From Sinotaia quadrata (lineage: Eukaryota > Mollusca > Gastropoda > Architaenioglossa > Viviparidae): DNA of 64,000 nucleotides. The position numbers and the translations under genes were made by a program. Positions 12,879 through 23,800 of the stretch are shown here, in pieces; the first letter of the stretch is position 1, and every line of letters begins with the position of its first letter. The stretch lies in NCBI GenBank assembly GCA_028829895.1, contig CM054179.1, positions 57,605,891 through 57,669,890 on the forward strand. The letters are read 5' to 3'. The notes under the pieces are model-generated. The model made no database searches and was not told where the DNA came from. It saw nothing but the letters and a program-made list of their open reading frames with translations.

Positions 12879-14884
12879 GATGACAGAATATATCACATAT
12901 ATTGCTGATAATGTGAAGATTAATTTTTAAAAAGTAATCATTGTTACAATTTTTGCCATTAGTTTTAAGCCAAGTGCTACATAGCTTGTAGGACTGTTTA
13001 CATTCTCATGGGCTTTAGGGTATATCTGATATAATCAAACAATACCTATATATACTTTAGTTTAGTGCATATGTCAACTTAAGTAATATATTTGCAAAAT
13101 ATATGAGTCACAGTTCATGCCAAAGAAACAAATCAACAATCCCTTTTCATTGCATCATTTTATCTTATTGCTTGGTTGCTGGCATTTTTATTTGTTTGTT
13201 TGTAGCTTTAAAGTTTTTATTTCTTGCTTAACTCTATTTTTTTTTTATTTGCACACATTATCTTTAAACTGACAGTTTTTGAGGTGGTTGTGGGTGTTGT
13301 TTTCTTTATAATATTAATAATCATTTTCTGAATATTCCTGTTGGTTGAATAATACTTTTATTTGGAAAAAGTAGCCAGTTTCTGAGAAGTAACCAAGTGA
13401 TTATTCATAAAATTAATGCTACATGTATATCATTAAATTATGGGGTTTGAATACTAGTAGCTGATTTTCTTTTTTCTTTTTTAGTTTTGTTTTGGTGGAT
13501 TGTAATATAAGGTTGATTCATTGACACAAACATTTCAAAGTATGGCATAACTTTATGCAAGTTGTGCAGCTTGCCATTTGTGTTTATTGTAAGTGCATAC
13601 AAATAACAGAGTTATGTAAATTGTCCAACTGTAAAACAGTCTTTGCATCACTGAGGCACATGACATTATGGAAAAATTTCATTATTATAATTCTGACTCA
13701 ATCGAAATCAAGGAGTTAGAAACACAATCATAACATATTTTTCTTCATAATTTGTTGTTAGGTTATACATGTTCTTGTATAACAGTTTTTATTTGATATA
13801 TGCTTTTCAATAATGGAATAAACTCTGGGGAAGATTCATGCTGCAGTCAGTTAGTATATGTGCAGTAGTATATGCAAGCAGAACAAGGACCCAGGTACTA
13901 GTGTAGCATTTGGAAGCATCCACCAGCATCCAGGCTTGTGAAGTGATATCAAAATACCCACACATAAAAGTTTATTTTTATTTACTTAATGTTATTATCT
14001 GTGCAAAATTGCTTTATATCAAAGTCACCTTCATAATATTAAAATGTTTCCTAATTCACTCATTGTCTTATATCCAGCTTGTGTTATGAAAAGATAGGTT
14101 ATGTTAAGACATACTCATCCTGTTCACTTCTGAGTGCATGTTTTGCCTAGAAATTAAAAAAAAAATTACACTTCAGTCTTAATGGGGTTTACAGTTCAGT
14201 TTTAATGGGGTTTACAGTCCATTGTAATGCAGACTGCTTCTATTCTGTGCCGGTTTTGCACCATGGGGTAGGGTGGACTAGGTAGGGGTAGTGGCTATCA
14301 ATTATTACAGCTGATAATGTGTTTCTTAGATTTTTTTATTTTAAATTTAGATTAAACAAAAAGTGACAGTTGTGATTTTTCCTAAACAAAAGTATTTCAT
14401 CTTAAACAAAGCCATTTGCCGGTTTTGCCCAGAAATAAGTAATGATATGCAATTCTTCCCTTAAAAATATTTTCATAATTATTATTTATGAAATTAAGAC
14501 TAATAGCTTATTCTGTTTGATAGTAGCTTAGAATAACAAAAGGAATAATATTTACTTTATGTAAAGATTATTTTCAAGCGTTTGTGAAGAATGTATTTTA
14601 TTCTGTTCTGTTTCTTTGATCAATCTGGTAATGAATATGTCCATTATCTATATGCTACTATTCACTTTCTCTTATTTTGTGATTTTATTGAAAAGTATCA
14701 TGGATATTTTTTTTTGATAGTCAAGGATTTGAATAAATAATTAATTGCATTTCATTAAATATTGCTAATTTGTAATATGATTATGAATTTTTAATATTTT
14801 AAAGAAAAACTAATATGCTGAGTTTGTTTCTGTAATCAGTAAAATTTGAATTTGAAATCACTTATTATGATTTTTCAAGCATTT

Positions 14885-14886
<2 letters not shown>

Positions 14887-14938
<52 letters not shown>
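14887..14938. repeat. (AC)n microsatellite
   Basis: An uninterrupted AC dinucleotide run of about 52 bp. Confidence 0.95.
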
Positions 14939-14942
<4 letters not shown>

Positions 14943-16689
14943 CATTATACCGGTGATGTTTCTGTAGCCATAAAAATTAAAATGCTTTATTTCTGAGTGT
15001 AAGATTATTTCCTAAAAGCCAAATTAAAGAGTGTGATATAGTTAATTGTCATTTAAATCAAAAATATAAAATAAGAATTTATTTAATCATGTTATATCTG
15101 TTGATTTCCTTTTTGATTTGAATAAATCATTTTGAAATTTTATTAATTGCTGTGTTGTTAATCTGCAATATTTAATTTGGGGTTAGTGTATTTTGTATCT
15201 GTCTTTGTGTGAGTTTGTTCTTGTAAACATTTATTAAATCTCTAGCCATTCAAGTATGAATTGTATTGAAGTATGAATTTGAGGGATAAATGTGGGAAAA
15301 TTTGATAAGGAGATAATATTTTTCTGACTTTGACAAATTCATAATTAAATTGAAATTAAATATTTTTTTTTATCTTTCTAATTTGACAAACAAACTTTAC
15401 AAATCAATGTTACAAGACTAACAGTAGGATTTAATAAAACTTTTAATAATAGAATCCAGTTTTAAATGTTTGCATATACAGTATTATTATTCTGATGAAT
15501 TAGTACTTATCACAGTCTTTTTTCAATGAATACTATTAAAGAGTATTTATTTACACTCTTGTCATAACCATTATAAATTCTTTCTTTGTGGTCTCTACTG
15601 TATCTTTCAAAGAAACTTAAAAAGATCCAAGACACTGCAAACAGCACCATGAACTCATCACATTACTGTACTTCGCTAACTACCTATTTATAGTAAAATT
15701 AAAATAAAATTACTAAATTTTGCTCAACTCAGTGTTTCTCCAGTCAAAAGGAACTTTTTTGAGACACTCCTTCTACAATCTTGCTTTTCTCATCTGATAC
15801 ATATTCTTTTCAGATATTCAACAGTAGAATATTAAGTCTTATGATCAGCATTCGTTTGCTTTTCTGCCTGGAATGTCCAGCCCTTTGATCTCAAGGAACA
15901 CTGATCTCTATCAATGACTGCCAAAGTTCAAAAGTGCTCCCATTTTGTGTTGCTACTCACTACAGTATTATGGTTCTTTTCATATACAGCATAAACTGTT
16001 TGTTTATGGATAAAATCATAAACTTGTATATTTACAACATTTACCATTTATAAAAAAGAAAAGTTAATGACAACACAATTGTAAATGAATTTATTTATTG
16101 CCAATTGGCACCATGCCATCAACATTTTTTCTTACAGCTAATGTGTAGGATTAACTATAGAACTTTGGCTGTGTGATATAAGAAGTTTATAATAAGACTA
16201 AAATGAAGACTAATATGAATTGTTGCTATACTCAGATTTGTATATAATAGCTCAGCATCTCTCCTGAGTTGGGTGCATTACCTTGGATTATTACTGTAAC
16301 CTAATGTTTTAATGTATGGTTCATACACTTAACATATAACATTCAACTGTTTATTCTATAAAAGTATTTTTAACATAATTTTTTTTTTATTTGTAAAACT
16401 GTCTGTTTTATAATAATAAGTTTGCAAACATTGAATCAATCATATTATTTATTTATTTCAAAAAGATCAATCTGAAATAAAAAGAATTAATTTGGAATTT
16501 ATTATAATCATGTGCAATTTGAACATATAAATTACATCACTCTCTCAAATGCATGAAAAGTAAAGTATAACTGCATCAGCATCAGAAGAAATGGGATAAA
16601 TATTTATTACAAGTTTGTGTTACTGTTTAACAACCCTCCATTCCAATCCATATCCACTAATCAAACTTTTTTTTTATTCACACTGGCTT

Positions 16690-16860
16690 CATTTGTGGTG
16701 GCACTGTTTCTCTCCTACAAATCACATATTCCTGGTGGCACTGTTTCTCTCCTTTAATACAAATCACATTTCATTTCTGAGTGCAGTTTCTCAGTTAATA
16801 CAAATCACATATCATTTCTGATGACACTTTTTCTCTCAGTTAATATAAATCATACTTTCT
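16690..16860. repeat. About 45-bp tandem repeat, about 4 copies
   Basis: Units built around CAAATCACAT, TCATTTCTG and TTTCTCTC recur with indels. Confidence 0.65.
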
Positions 16861-16884
16861 GGATAACAATTTCACAGCCTATGC

Positions 16885-17060
16885 AGTAAAGGGAGGTAGA
16901 TGGGTAAAAGATCTAGGTTCTGAACTGTGCAAAATCCTGGGGTAATGGGTTGAAACTCAATCCAGTCAATTGGATGTTTGCAATCAAACAAATTCTCATT
17001 CTAGATGAGAACTGCTGAGCTTAGTGACCAACCTGATTGTAAAGCACCTTGAGGATCTTA
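16885..17060 (+). mobile_element. Possible tRNA-derived SINE remnant
   Basis: The segment contains GGTTGAAACTC, close to the pol III B-box consensus GGTTCGANTCC, and near its end GTAAAGCACCTTGAGGAT, a common SINE/LINE-tail-like sequence. No clear A box, poly-A tail or target duplication is visible. The call is weak. Confidence 0.25.
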
Positions 17061-17164
17061 GGAAAGTAATAACAGAAATCAATAATATTTAAGAACAGTC
17101 TGCAGATTTTATTATAGTTGTTTATTAACTGCAAGAATATCCATCAATTTGATCGAAGACAGTT

Positions 17165-17840
17165 GCAGACGATTTGAATCGGAATGCTGCTGATGATGAT
17201 ACCGCTATCTATTCGCCCCGCAGGAATTGCTGTAAAACTTTTCATCTTGGAGATGTTTTCAGTTTTTGGTGGATTCCTGTGAGGCCTTCCTCCTTTCACT
17301 GGCATTCAGGGAGGGTGGTGTGGGGTGTTCGTGCGTTGTTTGGTTTGTGTTTTGTATTTCTATGTCTGCTCGTTGTCACGACTGTCGTTAGTGGTGTTTG
17401 TTGAGAATTTTTTAATTATTATTATTTATTTATAGTGGGTGAAGTGTGTATGTGATAAGTGCTAGGTGTACGTGGCTTTGGTTGTGTTTCTTGGGGTATA
17501 GGAGTGCTTGGGTGGAGAATGTTAAGTTTAATAGTCTGTTGTTTCTTTGATGATTTTCCTTTCCTGTGTATTTATTGCACCAAAGTAGTAAGTGTTTAGT
17601 TGTCTGTTCTGCTTTTGTTTCGTTATTTGCTTTATGTGTGTATCGTGTATTATTATATCTTAATCTGTATATTGCTTTATTTTGGCTTATGTTTGTGAGT
17701 TGGGGGGTCTTACTTTTGTACATGCTTTTGATTTGTGTGTGTATTTCTGATGTGTGTATTGGTGTGGTTAGATGCTTGCCTTGTTTGCTTCCGTATTTAG
17801 CTCCCTTGTCTGCCAGCGAAGCCTCTTTTTCAAAGGCTTA
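17165..17840 (-). pseudogene. 5'-truncated LINE fragment (end of RNase H, C-terminal tail, 3' UTR)
   Basis: Read on the minus strand from about 17,838 to 17,430 there is an open frame of about 135 codons. It begins with the end of an RNase H domain (EASLADKGAKYGSKQGKHL). It continues into the region that follows RNase H in I/Jockey-type LINEs (AIYRLRYNNTRYTH, then TTKHLLLWCNKY, which resembles the post-RNase H HLLL-C motif). The upstream RNase H and RT are absent, which fits 5' truncation on insertion. The rest toward 17,165 looks like LINE 3' UTR. The ADKGAK-G-KQG segment is shared with the fragment near 23.3 kb. The plus strand is strikingly G/T-rich here, which makes unrelated plus-strand ORFs. 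Confidence 0.7.
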
Positions 17841-17898
17841 TGTTCGGGGACGCAACTCATAAGAGTTTACACAGTTATTTTTCTAACTTGCGCGACTG

Positions 17899-20800
17899 AT
17901 GGCGGATGACAGATATTCAGTCGAATCAGTGGCAAGTGAACAAATAAGAATTTCATCGGTTGCAATGGGCAGCCCTCTCCCACTAGTCAATAATAATGGC
18001 ATTGACCCAGGCAAGAGTAGATTTCCTCATTGCATCGTTTGGACGCCAATTCCACTGTTGACGTGAGTAGTTTCAGTAGATCAATTCCAACTGATTCAAG
18101 CACTAGTAAATTTATTAAATCTATTTTAAACAAATATTTTATTTGTCTTTCAAGCTAAAATTAATTAACAAGTAATTTTATATTGTTCCTACACCACCGG
18201 TATATTTTAGATTCGCAGTACACATGGTTTATTTTAATAAATTTATTTTAATGTATTTACAAATACAATAGCCTGAATAGGCCTAATGATCATCAGGGAT
18301 CTGAACGTAGAAGTTCCTGTTCCTAAAATGTTATTTCATTTCATTCTGTTTTCACTGTTGTGAGTTCATGTAAGGACATCAGGAGTTCATTTCAAACATA
18401 CTTTGAAGAAAGAAAAATATTTCAGGTTCCAGCGAACTGATTTCTTTGTGTAAATAATGAGGAGGGGGGGGGGGGGTCTTGTCCGCAATATTTATAAAAT
18501 TATACAAATTATATTTATAGTTCAATGTTCACTAACGTAGACCTACTTTTTATTAAGTTATAAGTTTTAACTTATAATTTATTCTCTCAGATATAGTAGT
18601 TAGTACATTTTAATAAATCAGATCTTGTAATTACTGTTTAAATGCATTGGTCATACAATTTTACAAAGCTATAACTTTATAAATCATGAAGTGGGAATAA
18701 AAATGTATAAAAATAACCAGATAACAATCCTGATAGCAATACTTGTAAATGGATTGTAAATTTTAGAGATCAATTTCTGAAATGCCATTTATAACTTTGA
18801 GTTCTTAATTTATACAGGTCACTCCTGACAGATCTTTACATTCAACAGTTGTACTATTTGTGATCATTTTAGTTCACATTTGACTGGTCAGTTTTTAATT
18901 AGGCCAGTCATGATTGATTTCAGCAGAAAGTAGTTGTGTGTCTGGTAAGCCAGAAGAGTTTGGATTCAGTCAGTAATTTATTTTCATGGTAAAAACAAAA
19001 TTGTTGGAATACATGTATTTATCACAATTGAGAACATGACATTTAAAGGAAAGTGTTATTCATGAAGAGACAAGTGTATATTAAATACTAAAAGTAAAAC
19101 TAGTTAAAGTAGAACACAATTTTTTGCCAACTCAAAGGAAAAATATGCATTTCAATAGTTTTTAAAATATGTATAGAAATTAGAATGATGCTTGTTTTTG
19201 TTGTTTTGTGAGGTGATGGTTACAAGTTTGTGATAATGTGAAAATGTGCAAAAGTATTTAAAAAATATGAAGTTCATAATATATATATAATGTATCTGGT
19301 GTAGTTATTACATTTTTTTTGCAGTAATTCCTGAAAAAGGTGAAAGTATGAGTTATCACCAATTCATGACAGCTTATTTTGTCTAAGGAACTAGAGTGTT
19401 AAAATCTGTTTGATATCTTTAATTAAGAAAAGAAGAAAAGAACTGACAAAATGTATCTCTTTTGATATTCAGAAAACTATATCCCACACAACTTATCAAG
19501 ATACAATGGTAGTTCTTGAGGTATTTAATTGAATTTTATTTGTATTGTGCATGACATGTTTCTACCTTACCTCATGCAAGGCACATTTGAGGACAAGATC
19601 TAGTTTTCTAATTATGGAACAATCAGTATCAAATGATTGTTGATCCATTTGACCAACATATGGCTAGCTGTAACTAGTAGTAGTACAAGAATCTACCTTT
19701 AGTTCATGATAAAATCAACAATTTGAAATTCTGAGAAAATACTGCTAATAATAATTTATTTGTTAAGCACTTGAAATTAAGACTGAAAGTTTCATTTTTA
19801 GTCTTAAAATTATTTTGTTGTTTTATTTTGTATTATGTTAGTGTATTGGTATGAGGGCTACAAGTACAACAATATTACTGTCTGACTGGGTTGTACTATA
19901 TTCCAAAAGAATACATATGTTTACTTTATGACTCATGATCTTAGCTAAATTATCTTGTTGCCTCAGGATAATCATAATTCATAATCATATACATAAAATC
20001 TGCTAAGTGTTGTATATATTAATAAATATAAAATTTCATTATGTTTTTGGGATCAACTATCATCAAGAGTAAAGTATCCATCAAATGTAAATGATTATTG
20101 TATAATTTGTTCACTATTTATTATTCATATTGATTTAGTTTATTACTATATATTATTAATATTAGTAGTAACAGAATAACTATATAGTGATAAAACTCTC
20201 CATCATAAAATAAATCTTGATACTTCTATAACTTTATAAAGTGATTGTTGCAAAATGTATAATATTTAGCATTATTATCAGAATATCATCAGACTTTGAG
20301 CTAAAGCATTGAACAAGAAATAAGAGCCCTGCTTCTGTTAAAGTGTTATGAATAGTTCTATTTACTGAAAGTGGAACCCTGTCCCAACTTTCCCCACCAG
20401 TGAAAAAGAAAACGAGTTTGATACTTGAAGTGCAAACAGAAAATGTAACAAATGAGCATCCTGAAAATCTTATTCTTAGCAATGCAGCATCATGGTTTTT
20501 AATATTTAGCTTCTATGTTGACCTTCTTTATACTGAAGAAATTGAATGAATACCTTCACAAAGTACACAAAATTACTTTTATTAATTAAACATTTAAAGC
20601 AAAATAGTAAGTGACAAGAAGTGCTATTGTTAGCATTGTATCAATAGTGTTATTTTAAAAAAATCAACAAACAAACAAGGACCAGCATTAATATGGTACA
20701 TTATTTTTTTCTTTTTCTTCTTTCTATGTTTAAACTAAGCATAGTCTGCCTAACTACACTGACTTCAAAAGTATAAGTGCACATTACTGCAAAACTTGTC

Positions 20801-23800
20801 AGAAATGCTACAACAGTTGTATGTTAAATAAATATATCAAAGGGAAAAATATATTTTATTTGTGATATTTCAATATAGATAAGATTTTATTTGTGATATT
20901 TCGGTATTTTATCCAGCACTAATTACTGATGTTAAATTATGACAGTTTTTATTTAATAAAGAAAATTATTTCAAAAATAAAACCAAATGATTGGCAAGTA
21001 AGCGAAGTCAAAACTTTCCTATCAGTGCTAATATAAATTGCAACTAATAGAACTCAAACTTTTGTTCACCATAAAAGATTATATCTTTCATATTTTGAAT
21101 GTTTCTTAAATATTATTTGTGGACTATGTATATTTTTTTAATATTTGACACCATTTTCAGTCCAAATAAGCATTTTATTTTTAAACAATAATTTTTGGCT
21201 TTTTTAATTTATTTTGAGCATCATAAAATTCATATATTTTTTTAATTTAGATGGTTGTTTCCAGTTGTTGGACATATGGGAATTGCAACAACTTCAGGCA
21301 TAATTCGTGATTTTGCTGGTCCTTACTATGTATCTGTATGTATTGTTTATAATCAATAAATTATATTTATATATTATATTTGTAAATTTACAGAACAGAA
21401 TTATGCATTACCAATATCATCACAGAGAATTATAAATTGAATGTGCACAATTTATAATTTAGGAATTATTTTGAAATAATTTCTAGATTTAGATTATTCA
21501 TAGTCATAATTTATAATTTTACAGTTAAAAATAAAATGGGACTAATTATGAAATGGAATGGGCATGAATATACTTAATTTATGGAATTAAATGTATTTAA
21601 TTTATAATATTAACAATTAGAATGTATATAATTATAGCATTACACTATGTTTTATATTTAATTTTAAGTTAAAATATGCATAATTTTTGTAATTGAATTA
21701 AAATGTGATACTGATAATAATTTAAGGAAATATAAATTAGTGCATAATTAATAATATTAAATTATGTACTCTATTTAATTTAATTTCCATTTAATTTTCA
21801 AAAATTGCTTCGTTTAGAGTTGGAACCAATGCTTCCTTTAGGGATAAAATTATATTAAAACAATAAAACCCCTTTAATTACAAAGTGTCCCATTTCATCA
21901 TTGTACCTCATTGATTCCTCTGATTATAATAACAAATTGTTTGACCAAACCTGGATAAGAAATGTACTTATTAAATGCTTGCTAGCGTGTCCTACCATTT
22001 ATCAATATAAAATATTTTGTAGATCTGTACAATCACAAGTAATGTTTAAATCAATAAATGGAATAATTTCTTAACCCATTTCCTGATAAACACATTTTTT
22101 CTATATATATATATATATGATTATCAGTTTTAGATTTAAAAAATATGTATCATTGGTTTTCTAACAATTTTGTTGAACCAATATATCTTTTTAATAGATT
22201 TTTGAATGATAAAATCATTTTGAGTAACTTTTATTACTATTAAGTATTATAAATTGATTAGGACTTCTTTTATTGGTGATATAAAATTCAAACATGATAA
22301 TCATTTTTGCTCTCACATCATAAAACCCCACCAATTGTAGGGTGTCAGATCTAAGCAAATTGACTGGTCAGTAGGAAGCTGCTTTGATCCCAATGAGTGT
22401 CATTGAGAAAGCTGCTCAATAAATAGTGGCCGTCAGGCAAAGAGTTATAAACGTTATATGTTATTAAATATTATTAAGGGCAAAAATGCCTGTAGCAATA
22501 TGAGACAATTTTGCTGGACAGTTTTATTGTAACAATCTTTTGACAACACAAATGGAAACTGTCCACTTATAATATATTCACTTATCATTTCTCTTGTTGA
22601 TACTTTTTTTAACTAAAAGGATTTTTTTTAAAAGGATTTTCCTTTTATATTTTAAAGTTCCTTTGAAGAAATATTTATTGCAGTATACAACTTTATGCAC
22701 TTATTTTTTTTAATATGTCCTTTTCCACAGGAGGATAACATGGCATTTGGGGAACCAACAAAGTAAGTAAATATAATTTTAAATTATACCATTATATTAT
22801 TACTTTTATTGAAAAGTTTATACTACAAATATTATTCTAATTTCAAGACAAAGAATATAGTATAACATTTTTTTTCAAACAGATATTGGCAGCTGGACTT
22901 AACACAGTTGAAAGGTGGGAAAGACACATGGGACAGAGCTGTCTTTGAGGCCTCTGAGGAGTACAAAGGTCACATGGTGAGGTTACCCTAAAAATACATA
23001 CCATTTTGGCCCAAATATAATATGGCTTCACACACAATACAACCCTAAAGTTTTGAAGATGTTCTACATGAAAAATAAAAGGTCTCGAATATGCAGTACC
23101 TTGAGGTAAAAATTAACAAATTTGACACAGTTTTCTTTTAATGTAAAAGGTAGGTGATAAATTACTCTAATTATTATTTATGGTCATTATTTTCTTCTTA
23201 TCCCAGTTCATCTTTGGTAGTGATATTGGAATCCTATTTATAGCTGGAGTCTTCCCACAGTTTATGGGAGTCAAATCAACTGACTGCCCTGTTTTGTACC
23301 TTATTTTGCCCCTTTATCTGCTGTTTCATTTCCCATTTTATTCTTGTGGCTTGGTATCCATTGTAATATGGTTTTAATGAATGTTTGTCTAGTTTCTTGA
23401 TGTAGTTTCTTATTTTTGTTTGTGGTGAATTTTCTAGAAATGATGTTTGTGTTGCTTAATGTCTGTATTGAACTTGAAGATTGAGTTGGTTAGTATTAGT
23501 GTGTTTTTATTTAGGGGTAAGGATGGATTTTTGTTCAGTTGTGAAAGTGCTGTTTGTATGGCTACCAGTTCAGCTGTTAGTATTGAACGAGCAGGGTGTA
23601 ATTTGTAAGTGCATGTTTCTTGGTAATAGTGAATGGCTACTCCAGTTCTGTCAGATTATTTGGAACCATCTATGTAAATTTTAAGATGTGGTAAAATGTG
23701 GTAATTAATTATCAGTAGAGATAATAGATAGCAAAATATGGTAATGAATTATCAGTAAAGATGATAGGTACCAAACTGTGATATTAAATTTATCAGTAAA

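Larger units (their letters stand above)
12879..16880. other. Intergenic AT-rich region
   Basis: No gene is recognisable on either strand. Visible features are an AC microsatellite (14,887-14,938), short A/T tracts, and an array of about 45-bp units near 16,690-16,860 (CAAATCACATATCATTTC type) whose reading frames are repeat artefacts. Confidence 0.5.

Noticed and set aside
17174..17862. Plus-strand Cys/Val/Leu-rich ORFs
   Set aside because: They are shadows of the minus-strand LINE fragment with its C/A-rich coding strand.
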